In this document: positions 7,136 through 15,487 of the stretch, piece after piece
Position numbering within the stretch: position 1 is the stretch's first letter
Layout of the letters: each line of letters opens with the position of its first letter
Source: an uncultured Blautia sp.
Lineage (GTDB): Bacteria; Bacillota; Clostridia; Lachnospirales; Lachnospiraceae
Reading direction: 5' to 3'
Assembly: GCA_900543715.1 (NCBI GenBank)
Contig: UQSX01000035.1
Span: forward strand, 1 to 26,511
Length of the DNA: 26,511 nt
The notes under the pieces: generated by a model
Databases searched by the model: none
What the model was told of the DNA's origin: nothing
Seen by the model: the letters and a program-made list of their open reading frames with translations, nothing else
Translations under genes and position numbers: made by a program

Positions 7136-8095
7136 ATGTTCGATTTTAATAAACCCAAAATTCAAATCACAGAAATGTCTGATGATAAGAGATATGGGAA
7201 ATTTGTGGTAGAGCCGCTGGAAAGAGGATATGGCATTACACTGGGAAATTCATTAAGAAGAATCATGCTTTCTTCTTTGCCGGGAGCTGCCGTAAGCCAG
7301 GTGAAAATTGATGGGGTTCTCCATGAATTCAGTTCTATTCCGGGTGTAAAGGAAGACGTGACAGAGATTGTCATGAACCTGAAGAACCTGGCAATTAAGA
7401 ACTTAAGCGACAGCAATGAGCCGAAAACTGCTTATATTGAGTTTGAGGGCGAAGGTGTTGTTACCGGCGCTGATATCCAGGTTGACCAGGATCTGGAGAT
7501 CCTGAATCCTGACCAGGTGATCGCAACCTTAAACGGCGGAGCAGACTGCAAATTCAATGCAGAGCTGACAATCACCAAGGGCCGCGGATATGTAAGTGCT
7601 GATAAAGGAAAAACAGAAGATATGCCGATCGGCGTTATCGCAGTGGATGCCATCTACACTCCTGTAGAGCGTGTCAATATGTCTGTGGAAAATACCCGTG
7701 TAGGTCAGGTGACTGACTTTGATAAGCTGACACTGGATATCTATACAAACGGCACACTGGATGCAGACGAGGCTGTCAGCCTTGCTGCTAAAGTACTCAG
7801 CGAGCATTTAAGCCTCTTCGTTGATCTTTCTGAAAGTGCAAAGACTGCTGAAGTTATGATCGAGAAGGAAGACAATGAAAAAGAAAAAGTTCTGGAGATG
7901 AACATTGATGAGCTGGAGCTGTCTGTTCGTTCCTATAACTGCTTAAAACGTGCTGGTATTAATACCGTTGAAGAGCTTTGCAACCGTACACCGGAGGATA
8001 TGATGAAGGTTCGTAATCTGGGCCGGAAATCCCTGGAAGAGGTTCTGGCGAAGCTGAAAGAATTGGGCTTACAGTTAAATCCAAGCGAAGAGTAA
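7136..8095 (+). CDS. rpoA: DNA-directed RNA polymerase subunit alpha
   Basis: The alpha subunit dimerises to nucleate RNA polymerase assembly, and its C-terminal domain contacts UP elements and activators. The 319-residue protein has the N-terminal domain with [28 protein letters not shown] and the [12 protein letters not shown] segment. A charged linker ([10 protein letters not shown]) follows. The C-terminal domain has [22 protein letters not shown] and [24 protein letters not shown] at 7122-7129 precedes the ATG. Length is close to the usual 314-330. Confidence 0.98.
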   Translation: MFDFNKPKIQITEMSDDKRYGKFVVEPLERGYGITLGNSLRRIMLSSLPGAAVSQVKIDGVLHEFSSIPGVKEDVTEIVMNLKNLAIKNLSDSNEPKTAYIEFEGEGVVTGADIQVDQDLEILNPDQVIATLNGGADCKFNAELTITKGRGYVSADKGKTEDMPIGVIAVDAIYTPVERVNMSVENTRVGQVTDFDKLTLDIYTNGTLDADEAVSLAAKVLSEHLSLFVDLSESAKTAEVMIEKEDNEKEKVLEMNIDELELSVRSYNCLKRAGINTVEELCNRTPEDMMKVRNLGRKSLEEVLAKLKELGLQLNPSEE

Positions 8096-8182
8096 GCCGG
8101 AGAACATTATGGAAATAAAGCAGCGGGTCAGTAAGACCGATGAAAGCGTGGCCCGTTGTTCCACAAATGGAGGAAATCAAAA

Positions 8183-8719
8183 ATGGCAAAATATAGAAAA
8201 TTAGGCAGAACATCTGACCAGAGAAAAGCATTACTGAGAAATCAGGTTACCAATCTGTTATATCATGGAAAGATCGTTACAACTGAGACAAGAGCGAAAG
8301 AAGTCCGCAAGATCGCTGAGGGACTGATCGCTATGGCTGTTCGCGAAAAAGACAATTTTGAGACTGTTACAGTTACAGCAAAAGTTGCCCGTAAAGACGC
8401 TGACGGCAAGAGAGTAAAAGAAGTTGTGGACGGCAAGAAAGTAACTGTATACGATGAAGTACAGAAAGAGATCAAGAAGGATGCTCCTTCCAGATTACAT
8501 GCCAGAAGACAGATGTTAAAGGTTCTGTACCCTGTAACAGAAGTGCCTGCTGCAGCTGCCGGCAAGAAGAAAAACACTAAGAGCGTGGATATGGTAGAAA
8601 AGATGTTCACAGAGATCGCTCCAAAATACGCTGACCGCAACGGTGGTTACACAAGAATCATCAAGATCGGACCACGTAAAGGTGATGCTGCAATGGAAGT
8701 TGTATTAGAGCTGGTATAA
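8183..8719 (+). CDS. rplQ: 50S ribosomal protein L17 with an internal insertion
   Basis: L17 is an assembly-stage large-subunit protein located near the tunnel exit. The start at 8183 gives 178 residues and has TGGAGGAA 9 bases upstream; an upstream TTG in frame is not needed. Residues 1-54 ([20 protein letters not shown] and onward) and the end ([26 protein letters not shown]) match the family. Between them, residues of about 55-102 are an extra charged, beta-prone segment ([16 protein letters not shown]). A shorter Ala/Lys-rich extra stretch lies at about 120-133. Typical bacterial L17 is 115-130 residues, so the excess is about 50. Similar long forms exist in Lachnospiraceae, from memory. 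Confidence 0.95.
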   Translation: MAKYRKLGRTSDQRKALLRNQVTNLLYHGKIVTTETRAKEVRKIAEGLIAMAVREKDNFETVTVTAKVARKDADGKRVKEVVDGKKVTVYDEVQKEIKKDAPSRLHARRQMLKVLYPVTEVPAAAAGKKKNTKSVDMVEKMFTEIAPKYADRNGGYTRIIKIGPRKGDAAMEVVLELV

Positions 8720-8756
8720 GCCATTACAGCTTTTGAAAATACGGAAATCAATAGAG

Positions 8757-8801
8757 AAAGAAGTTATCATACGGGGAAAGCCGCAGGTAGCTTCTTTTTT
8801 T
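8757..8801 (+). terminator. Intrinsic terminator after rplQ
   Basis: AAAGAAGTTA (8757-8766) pairs with TAGCTTCTTT (8788-8797), with one G-U pair, and the 3' arm merges into a run of seven T residues (8794-8800). The orientation and position, 37 bases after the rplQ stop, mark the end of the alpha operon. Confidence 0.85.
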
Positions 8802-8804
8802 ATC

Positions 8805-8833
8805 TTGTTTCTTTTCTGTAAAAGTAGTAAAAT
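8805..8833 (+). promoter_or_regulatory. Promoter for the lipid kinase gene
   Basis: TTGTTT (8805-8810), a 17-base spacer and TAAAAT (8828-8833) form a plausible sigma-A promoter directly after the rplQ terminator. The predicted start near 8840 leaves a leader of about 40 bases. Confidence 0.6.
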
Positions 8834-8878
8834 TAAAAATCAACAACGATGGGGGAAGCAGCGACAGGAGGAAGCTAT

Positions 8879-9868
8879 ATGAGCAAAAAAATGTTATTCA
8901 TATTTAATCCCAGGTCGGGAAAGGGCAGTATAAAGACCCGTCTTTTGGATATTCTGGATATTTTTGTAAAAGGGGGATATGAAGTTACCGTACACCCCAC
9001 CCAGGCCTATATGGATGGTTTTAAGATAGCGAAGAAAAAAGCGGGAGACTATGATATTGTAGTTGCCAGCGGGGGAGACGGCACGCTGGATGAGATTGTT
9101 TCAGGCATTTTGCGGGTAGGATGCAGTACGCCTGTGGGATATATCCCAGCCGGCAGCACCAATGACTTTGCCAACAGCCTGCATATCTCTAAAAATATGC
9201 TCCAGGCTGCCACTGACATTGTAGAGGGCGTTCCCCATGCTTTCGACGTAGGAAAATTCAATCAGGATTTTTTTGTGTATATTGCGGCTTTCGGGCTGTT
9301 TACGGATGTTTCTTACGAGACGAATCAGGATCTGAAGAATATCCTTGGCCATGCGGCTTATATATTAGAAGGAACTCAGAGGATCTTTAATATTAAGTCC
9401 TATAAGCTTCGGGTTATAAGCGAGGAGGTGGAGCTGGAAGGAGAGTTTATTTTCGGGATGGTAAGTAATTCCACATCGGTAGGCGGATTTAAGAAACTGA
9501 CCGGCCCGGACGTGATGCTGGATGACGGTGTATTTGAAGTCATGTTTATACGGATGCCCAAAACCCTTCTGGAGCTTAATGAGATCATTGCCTCTCTGGT
9601 GGGAGGAAATGATACAAAAATGATTGAAGCCTTTAAAACTTCTTCTCTGACAGTTATAGGAGAGGAAGAGATTCCCTGGACCCTGGATGGTGAATACGGC
9701 GGGGAGCATGACAAGGTAGAAATCCGGAATCTGAAGCATGCGGTGGAGATCATGCTTCCAGTGAATGATCATGTACCGTTGATCAATAATGTGAATGAGA
9801 CAGAGAATATGGAGGATGCAGAGTTTTTGAAAAATGAGGAGAACCAGCTTGAGGACTCTGCAGAGTAA
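8879..9868 (+). CDS. Diacylglycerol kinase family lipid kinase (YegS/DgkB-like)
   Basis: This family phosphorylates diacylglycerol or related lipids with ATP at the cytoplasmic face of the membrane, recycling lipid precursors. The start at 8879 gives 329 residues and is supported by AGGAGG at 8866-8871 with 7-base spacing; the ATG at 8849 lacks such a site. The catalytic domain shows FNPRSGKG (residues 9-16), ASGGDGTLDEIVSG (63-76) and PVGYIPAGSTNDFANSL (85-101), all diagnostic of the DAGK_cat fold. The C-terminal half has the beta-rich domain with SNSTSVGGFKKLTG and LDGEYGG. The tail beyond about residue 300 is acidic and probably disordered. The exact lipid substrate is not decided by sequence (DgkB-like or other). 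Confidence 0.9.
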   Translation: MSKKMLFIFNPRSGKGSIKTRLLDILDIFVKGGYEVTVHPTQAYMDGFKIAKKKAGDYDIVVASGGDGTLDEIVSGILRVGCSTPVGYIPAGSTNDFANSLHISKNMLQAATDIVEGVPHAFDVGKFNQDFFVYIAAFGLFTDVSYETNQDLKNILGHAAYILEGTQRIFNIKSYKLRVISEEVELEGEFIFGMVSNSTSVGGFKKLTGPDVMLDDGVFEVMFIRMPKTLLELNEIIASLVGGNDTKMIEAFKTSSLTVIGEEEIPWTLDGEYGGEHDKVEIRNLKHAVEIMLPVNDHVPLINNVNETENMEDAEFLKNEENQLEDSAE

Positions 9869-9927
9869 AAGAAACCTCTTAAGAAGCACTGTCATATGAT
9901 ATAGAAATAGATAAATGATGGTGTGTT

Positions 9928-10485
9928 ATGAGCTGGACTGCTTTTTTTAACGGAATTTTATTGATCGCTGCACTGACCACAGATTCTTTTGTGGTCAGTT
10001 TTTCATATGGTGCCGGAAATGTAAGGATGTCCATGAAAATGATCCTGATCATGAACCTGGTGATGAGCTTTCTGTTAGCAGGCGGGATCTGGACCGGAAG
10101 AATCATGGAGAATCTTTTCCCGAAAACGATTGCTGCTGTTGCTGGAGCTTTCGTACTTCTGGGAATGGGAGGATACAGGCTTCTGAATTTTTTCTACCCG
10201 GGAAAGGCGCAGGAGAACCAGGATATCAGAGAGCTGGATTATTTTCAGGGGATTTTTCTGGCCTTTGTCCTTTCTCTGGATGGTCTTGCTGCAGGAATCG
10301 GCACAGGACTGGTACAGGCTGAAGAAGAATTACTCATTCCCGGAGCTTTTGTTGGAGGGATTCTTATGATGGAAGCAGGCTGGAGAGCCGGAAGTCATTT
10401 TCGGCACATATTTCAGAAGGATATTTCCTGGATAAGCGGCCTCTGCCTGATGATCCTGGGTGTGGGAGCTTTATGTAAACTGTAA
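9928..10485 (+). CDS. YtaF/MntP-like integral membrane protein
   Basis: This 185-residue hydrophobic protein has about six membrane segments. Two related half-repeats each carry an acidic motif: ALTTDSFVVSFSYGAG with D19, and AFVLSLDGLAAGIGTG with D118. This internal duplication and motif are typical of the MntP manganese exporter and of the sporulation membrane protein YtaF, which form one superfamily. YtaF is the closer match to my eye. The Shine-Dalgarno is poor (GATGGTG about 6 bases before the ATG). The gene is preceded by a 59-base gap from the lipid kinase and may be co-transcribed with it. A perfect 10-bp hairpin lies 44 bases into the gene (separate entry). Confidence 0.75.
   Translation: MSWTAFFNGILLIAALTTDSFVVSFSYGAGNVRMSMKMILIMNLVMSFLLAGGIWTGRIMENLFPKTIAAVAGAFVLLGMGGYRLLNFFYPGKAQENQDIRELDYFQGIFLAFVLSLDGLAAGIGTGLVQAEEELLIPGAFVGGILMMEAGWRAGSHFRHIFQKDISWISGLCLMILGVGALCKL
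9972..10003 (+). terminator. Terminator-like hairpin inside the start of the YtaF/MntP-like gene
   Basis: ACTGACCACA (9972-9981) pairs perfectly with TGTGGTCAGT (9990-9999) around an 8-base loop. Five T residues follow at 9999-10003. It has the form of an intrinsic terminator but lies within codons 15-26, which encode the conserved TTDSF motif. It may be a premature terminator or a chance effect of the codons used. Confidence 0.4.
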
Positions 10486-10492
10486 AAAATAC

Positions 10493-10521
10493 TTGCATTT
10501 TCAGGGTTTTTGCGGTATCTT
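10493..10521 (+). promoter_or_regulatory. Promoter for glnN
   Basis: TTGCAT (10493-10498), a 17-base spacer and TATCTT (10516-10521) lie just after the preceding stop codon. The predicted start near 10528 gives a short leader of about 37 bases before the glnN ATG. Confidence 0.65.
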
Positions 10522-10564
10522 AGTAACAGTTTTAAAAAAATGTAAAAGAGGAAGGAGCCGGAGT

Positions 10565-12679
10565 ATGGGTGAATATACCAATGTAACCGAGATATTTGGA
10601 GAAGATGTATTTAATGACTTCGTGATGCAGCAGCGTCTTCCCAAGAAAGTCTATAAGGAATTAAAGCAGACAATATTGGAGGGCAAGGAGCTGTCTCTGG
10701 AGATGGCGGATGTGATCGCTCATGAGATGAAGGAATGGGCGATTGAAAAAGGAGCTACTCATTATACTCATTGGTTTCAGCCACTTACCGGCGTTACTGC
10801 GGAGAAACACGACGCCTTTATCACAGCTCCGCTTCCAAACGGCAAAGTGCTTATGAGCTTTTCCGGAAAGGAACTGATCAAAGGAGAGCCTGACGCTTCT
10901 TCCTTTCCTTCCGGAGGTCTGAGAGCTACTTTCGAGGCCAGAGGCTATACGGCCTGGGACTGTACCTCTCCGGCTTTTGTAAGACATGATGCAGCAGGTG
11001 CCACCCTGTGCATCCCTACTGCCTTCTGCTCCTATACAGGAGAGGCATTAGACCAGAAGACTCCTCTTCTCCGTTCTATGCAGGCTGTGGGAACCCAGGC
11101 CCTTCGTCTGGTACGGCTTTTTGGGGATACTACTGCAAAGAGAGTGATTCCTTCTGTAGGGGCAGAGCAGGAATATTTCCTGGTCAGCGAGAAGATGTTC
11201 AGTAAGAGAAAAGACCTGGTATTTACAGGAAGAACTCTTTTTGGCGCTATGCCTCCAAAGGGACAGGAGCTGGATGATCACTATCTGGGAACCATCCGTC
11301 AGAGGGTTTCTGCATATATGAAGCACGTAAATGAGGAACTCTGGAAACTGGGAGTTACTTCCAAGACCCAGCATAACGAGGTAGCCCCTGCCCAGCATGA
11401 GCTGGCGCCGATTTATGCCGAGGCCAATGTGGAGGTGGATCATAACCAGATTATTATGCAGACCCTGAAAAGAGTAGCTTCTCAGCATGGTATGAAGTGT
11501 CTGCTCCATGAAAAGCCCTTTGCGGGAGTAAACGGATCAGGAAAACATAATAACTGGTCTCTGACAACAGATACAGGAGTAAATCTTCTGGAACCAGGAT
11601 ATACACCTCACGAAAATATTCAGTTTCTTCTTATTCTGAGCTGTGTCTTGAAGGCCGTTGACAGACATGCAGACCTGCTGAGAGAATCTGCTTCTGACGT
11701 GGGAAATGACCATCGCCTGGGAGCGAATGAGGCTCCTCCGGCAATCGTATCGGTATTTCTTGGAGACCAGCTTACAGACGTAATGAATCAGCTGATCACA
11801 ACGGGTATGGCAGACCACAGTATTGAAAGTGAAAAGCTGGAGACAGGAGTAAAGTCTATTCCTGAGTTTATGAGAGACACTACGGACAGGAACAGAACCT
11901 CGCCTTTTGCCTTTACCGGAAATAAATTTGAATTCCGTATGGTAGGATCCAGAGATTCTATCGCTCCTGCCAACGTGGTGCTGAACACCATTGTGGCGGA
12001 GGCTTTTAAGGAGGCTTGCGACGAGCTGGAAAAGGCGGAAGATTTCAGTCTGGCGGTTCATGACCTGATCAAGAAAAACTTTACAGAACACCAGAGAATC
12101 GTGTTTAATGGCAACGGCTATTCTGAGGAATGGGTGGAAGAGGCAAAGAGAAGAGGCCTTCCTAACCTGACCTGTATGGTTGAGGCAGTGGACACTCTGA
12201 CTTCCGATAAGGCAGTAGAGCTTTTTGAAAAGTTTGGAGTACTGACAAAGGCCGAGCTGGAGTCCAGACAGGAGATCAAATATGAGACCTACTCCAAGGC
12301 CATTAATATTGAGGCAAAGACCATGATCGATATTGCCGGAAAACAAATCATTCCGGCGGTGATCAAATATACAAAGAATCTGGCAGACGCCATTAATTCT
12401 ATCGTATCTGCCGGCGTACTGGACGTAGATGTGCAGACAGAACTTCTGCAGACTACTTCCCAGCTTTTAAAAGAGACCAGAGATGCTTTGGAAAATCTTA
12501 AGACCGTATCTGAGAAAGCCCATGGAATGTCTGACGGCAGAGATAAAGCCTACTTCTACCGCCGCCAGGTAATTCCGGCCATGGACGCTCTGAGAAATCC
12601 GGTAGATGAACTGGAAATGATCGTTGACAAAGAGGTTTGGCCAATGCCATCCTACGGAGATTTATTATTTGAAGTATAA
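10565..12679 (+). CDS. glnN: Glutamine synthetase type III
   Basis: The enzyme makes glutamine from glutamate, ammonia and ATP, the main ammonia-assimilation step. The start at 10565 (AGGAAGGAG upstream) gives 704 residues, in the range of the large GSIII class (about 700-730) and far longer than GSI or GSII. The N-terminal GSIII-specific region holds PSGGLRATFEARGYTAWDCTSPAF (residues 115-138). The catalytic domain has GAEQEYFLV (E201, E203), NEVAPAQHELAPIY (271-284), GVNGSGKHNNWSL (321-333) and FEFRMVGS. A helical GSIII C-terminal region ends in PMPSYGDLLFEV. It has its own promoter and is followed by a hairpin, so it is probably monocistronic. Confidence 0.96.
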   Translation: MGEYTNVTEIFGEDVFNDFVMQQRLPKKVYKELKQTILEGKELSLEMADVIAHEMKEWAIEKGATHYTHWFQPLTGVTAEKHDAFITAPLPNGKVLMSFSGKELIKGEPDASSFPSGGLRATFEARGYTAWDCTSPAFVRHDAAGATLCIPTAFCSYTGEALDQKTPLLRSMQAVGTQALRLVRLFGDTTAKRVIPSVGAEQEYFLVSEKMFSKRKDLVFTGRTLFGAMPPKGQELDDHYLGTIRQRVSAYMKHVNEELWKLGVTSKTQHNEVAPAQHELAPIYAEANVEVDHNQIIMQTLKRVASQHGMKCLLHEKPFAGVNGSGKHNNWSLTTDTGVNLLEPGYTPHENIQFLLILSCVLKAVDRHADLLRESASDVGNDHRLGANEAPPAIVSVFLGDQLTDVMNQLITTGMADHSIESEKLETGVKSIPEFMRDTTDRNRTSPFAFTGNKFEFRMVGSRDSIAPANVVLNTIVAEAFKEACDELEKAEDFSLAVHDLIKKNFTEHQRIVFNGNGYSEEWVEEAKRRGLPNLTCMVEAVDTLTSDKAVELFEKFGVLTKAELESRQEIKYETYSKAINIEAKTMIDIAGKQIIPAVIKYTKNLADAINSIVSAGVLDVDVQTELLQTTSQLLKETRDALENLKTVSEKAHGMSDGRDKAYFYRRQVIPAMDALRNPVDELEMIVDKEVWPMPSYGDLLFEV

Positions 12680-12689
12680 AGAACTTCAG

Positions 12690-12750
12690 AAAGTCCGGGG
12701 CTGCTGCATGAAACAAGAGATCTGTTCAATGCAGCGGCCTTGACTTTGTT
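12690..12750 (+). terminator. Hairpin terminator after glnN
   Basis: The left arm 12690-12709 (starts AAAGTC, ends CTGCTGCAT) pairs with the right arm 12729-12747 (ATGCAGC to GACTTT), with a few G-U pairs and one bulge. The 3' side has only a modest T content (TTTGTTAT), so termination may be partial and allow read-through into the next gene, for which no clear promoter is seen. Confidence 0.65.
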
Positions 12751-12775
12751 ATAAGAAAAATGAGAAAGGGAAAAG

Positions 12776-13699
12776 ATGGACCATACATTAGATTTTTTAA
12801 GAGAGCAGCAGGTGGATAAGGAGCTGATCCGGGAAGTGGAAGCTTTCAGGAGCCGTTATCCGGTGGAACAGGAGGAGAAGAACAGGGTTTCTCAGCCGGA
12901 CATGCCTTTCTATGGAAGAGAGGTGCTGGAGATGGGAATCGCCGGTGTGCTCCAGGGGGAAAATCTTCTTCTCACAGGAGCTAAGGCTACGGGAAAGAAT
13001 ATCCTGGCGGAAAATCTGGCCTGGATATTTGGAAGACCTGTATATAATGTATCCTTTCATGTGAATACAAACAGCGGCGATCTGATCGGAACAGACACTT
13101 TTGTGGATAATCAGGTACAGCTTCGGAAAGGAAGTATATATCGCTGCGCCCAGTACGGAGGATTTGGTATCCTGGATGAGATCAACATGGCTAAGAATGA
13201 TGCGGTTTCTGTGCTTCACGCTGCTCTGGACTACAGAAGGTGTATTGATGTGCCCGGATATGACAGGATCGATATGCATGAAGCAGCCCGGTTTATCGCG
13301 ACTATGAATTACGGATATGCGGGAACAAAGGAGCTGAACGAGGCTCTGGTATCCCGGTTCCTGGTCATTGACATGCCGGCGCAGAATGAAGAAACTCTGG
13401 AGTTTATTTTGAAAAGGAAGTTTCCTAAAATAAAAGACAATGCACTGAAACAATGGATCGGCCTTTTTATGGATCTTCAGCTGAAAGCTTACAACAGTGA
13501 GATCACGACCAAAGCTCTGGATCTGCGGGGCGTGATCGGAGCCTTAAAGACAGTGGAGAAAGGACTGCGGCCGGCCCTTGCGGTAAAGATGGGCGTAGTA
13601 AATAAATGTTTTGACATTTTTGAAAAGGAGATCGTTCAGGACGTGGTGATGACCAGGATCCCCGATTCCTGGACGGCAGGAGATGTCTTTGAAGAGTAG
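12776..13699 (+). CDS. MoxR-family AAA+ ATPase
   Basis: MoxR/NorQ/CbbQ ATPases act as chaperones that remodel or insert cofactors into partner enzymes, usually with a VWA-domain partner. The 307-residue protein has Walker A GAKATGKN (residues 68-75), Walker B GILDEIN (131-137, with D134 and E135), sensor-1 ATMN (N178) and the arginine-finger region LVSRF (R194). The C-terminal lid is helical. Length matches the family. The ATG has a modest GAAAGGG upstream. The VWA gene starts 6 bases after the stop, so the two are one translation unit, the usual ATPase plus VWA pairing. No client enzyme is recognisable nearby. Confidence 0.9.
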   Translation: MDHTLDFLREQQVDKELIREVEAFRSRYPVEQEEKNRVSQPDMPFYGREVLEMGIAGVLQGENLLLTGAKATGKNILAENLAWIFGRPVYNVSFHVNTNSGDLIGTDTFVDNQVQLRKGSIYRCAQYGGFGILDEINMAKNDAVSVLHAALDYRRCIDVPGYDRIDMHEAARFIATMNYGYAGTKELNEALVSRFLVIDMPAQNEETLEFILKRKFPKIKDNALKQWIGLFMDLQLKAYNSEITTKALDLRGVIGALKTVEKGLRPALAVKMGVVNKCFDIFEKEIVQDVVMTRIPDSWTAGDVFEE

Positions 13700-13705
13700 A
13701 GAAAA

Positions 13706-15475
13706 ATGATAGATGAATTTCAGTTAGAACTGGAAAACAGAATAAAGAACCTCATGTGGACAGTCAGCGGGGATTACAGCCTGGAATTCAAGCCGGATCT
13801 TGATGCCTTTGTCCGTTCTAAGTATATTGCTCTTTATGACGGCATTAAGCAGGGAGCCTTTGCAAAATATTTTGACAGGGAAGCCTACTCTCTGTATCTG
13901 GTGAAGAAAATCTATCTTCATGCCATGGAGGCGCCGCTTATGAGTCTGGCCCAGCTTTGCATTGAATTTGCAGTTTCCGGGAAGATTATCAAGGAGAGGG
14001 AAGGAGTTGCCTCTATTCGAAAAAAAGCCTGTGAAGACGTTTTGGAAAGGGACTTTCATCATCTTCAGGAAAATGCAGCGGGCAGACTGAAGATATCTTT
14101 GTTTAAGGAAATCCTTAATGGACACGAACCGGCCCCTGCAAGACAGAGAAAATGGATGGACATGGCAGAAAGCCTGAGAGATGCAGAGGATACCATGGAC
14201 ATTATAAAGGTTACAGACCAGCTTTATAATGAGGTGGCAGATACTTATTTTGAGCGGCAGCATGGAAGCCTGGAAAAAGTCCTGGCAGTAACTCTGGAGG
14301 AGCTGGCAGAGTTTTCCTGGCAGGATTATCTGGATGAGGAGGCTTTAAATGGAAGCCTGGAGACTTATCTGGACAAGGTATCGGAAAATATGACCAGCCT
14401 GGATCAGATGGAGTCGGGAGAGAATCAGGAAGAAAAAGGTCAGGAAGAGCAAAAGAAGCGGGTGCTGGTGGTAGATGAGAAGGCTCTTCAGAAAATGTAT
14501 TCCTATGTGGAGAGAAATTATGGGAAGACCTTTCTGAAAGAATCTGAGGAGAAACGGCTGAACTATCTTTTGTGCAGAGGTATCCACGGAGACTGCAGCC
14601 TGTATTTTACCAAAGGAATCTTGAAAGGGCCTGTACTGAGAAATTATCAGTATGAATATGCCAAAAAACAGAAGGATAAAAATCTGTATGAATATTATGA
14701 CAATCACCGTCTGGTGAAGAATAATATCCGGACACTGACGGATATGCTGAAGAAAACGCTTATCATGCGGGATGAGTCGGAAGAGACACTTTCTGACCGG
14801 GGGATTGTGATCCCCTCCAGGCTCTGGAGGATCGGAAGGAGCAAAGACGCCAGAGTTTTCCGAAGAGAGCTTCATGCAGAGAGCTCCAGTTTCGTGGTGG
14901 ATGTCCTTATTGACGCCAGCGGTTCCCAGAGGAGCCGCCAGGGCCAGGTGGCTATGCAGGCATATATATTAAGTGAGGCTTTGAGCAATGTGGGAATTTC
15001 TCACCGGGTCATGAGTTTCTGCACTTTCTGGGACTATACCATTCTGCATCAGTTTCGGGATTATGATTCAGACAGAAAAGAAAACGGGAATATTTTTGAG
15101 TATATTACATCATCGAATAACCGGGATGGTCTGGCTATAAAGGCAGCGGGGCACGGACTTACAGCCAGGGATGAGGAGCATAAGATCCTGATCATCTTAA
15201 GTGATGGAAGGCCCTACGATGTGATCCTGAACAGGCCGAATGCCAGAAACCCTCAGCCGTATCACGGCAAATATGCGGTACAGGATACCGGGTTTGAGGT
15301 ACGCAGACTTCGGAATCAGGGAATCTGTGTGCTGGGAGTTTTCGCAGGGGAGGAAAAGGATCTTCCGGCAGAGAAAAAAATATTCGGAAAGGATTTTGCC
15401 TATATTCGAAATATTTCCGGGTTTTCACTGGTGGTAGGCCGCTATTTGATGAAACAGTTGGAGAAAGACATTTAA
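13706..15475 (+). CDS. VWA-domain protein, NorD/CobT-like partner of the MoxR ATPase
   Basis: The 589-residue protein has a long helical N-terminal part (residues 1-230) and an acidic, Gln/Glu-rich linker (about 231-252). A further helical region follows, then a C-terminal VWA domain. The metal-ion-dependent adhesion site is intact: DASGS at 403-407, NRDGLAI at 472-478 and LSDGRPYD at 498-505. This arrangement matches NorD, often labelled nitric oxide reductase activation protein. No norB or norC is in the window, so that name should not be taken literally. Adjacent MoxR and WecG/TagA-like genes (6 and 12 bases away) suggest a three-protein system. The protein appears cytoplasmic: no signal peptide or membrane segment is seen. 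Confidence 0.88.
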   Translation: MIDEFQLELENRIKNLMWTVSGDYSLEFKPDLDAFVRSKYIALYDGIKQGAFAKYFDREAYSLYLVKKIYLHAMEAPLMSLAQLCIEFAVSGKIIKEREGVASIRKKACEDVLERDFHHLQENAAGRLKISLFKEILNGHEPAPARQRKWMDMAESLRDAEDTMDIIKVTDQLYNEVADTYFERQHGSLEKVLAVTLEELAEFSWQDYLDEEALNGSLETYLDKVSENMTSLDQMESGENQEEKGQEEQKKRVLVVDEKALQKMYSYVERNYGKTFLKESEEKRLNYLLCRGIHGDCSLYFTKGILKGPVLRNYQYEYAKKQKDKNLYEYYDNHRLVKNNIRTLTDMLKKTLIMRDESEETLSDRGIVIPSRLWRIGRSKDARVFRRELHAESSSFVVDVLIDASGSQRSRQGQVAMQAYILSEALSNVGISHRVMSFCTFWDYTILHQFRDYDSDRKENGNIFEYITSSNNRDGLAIKAAGHGLTARDEEHKILIILSDGRPYDVILNRPNARNPQPYHGKYAVQDTGFEVRRLRNQGICVLGVFAGEEKDLPAEKKIFGKDFAYIRNISGFSLVVGRYLMKQLEKDI

Positions 15476-15487
15476 CGGAGCCAAAAT

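Noticed and set aside
11537..12346. Long open frame on the minus strand opposite glnN (269 residues)
   Set aside because: It lies wholly within glnN, has no ribosome-binding site or family motif and a composition rich in Cys, His and Leu typical of antisense frames. glnN itself has full GSIII motifs.
13706..15475. Naming the VWA gene norD with a role in nitric oxide reduction
   Set aside because: The VWA domain is NorD-like, but no nitric oxide reductase genes are in the window and this family has many clients. A neutral description is safer.
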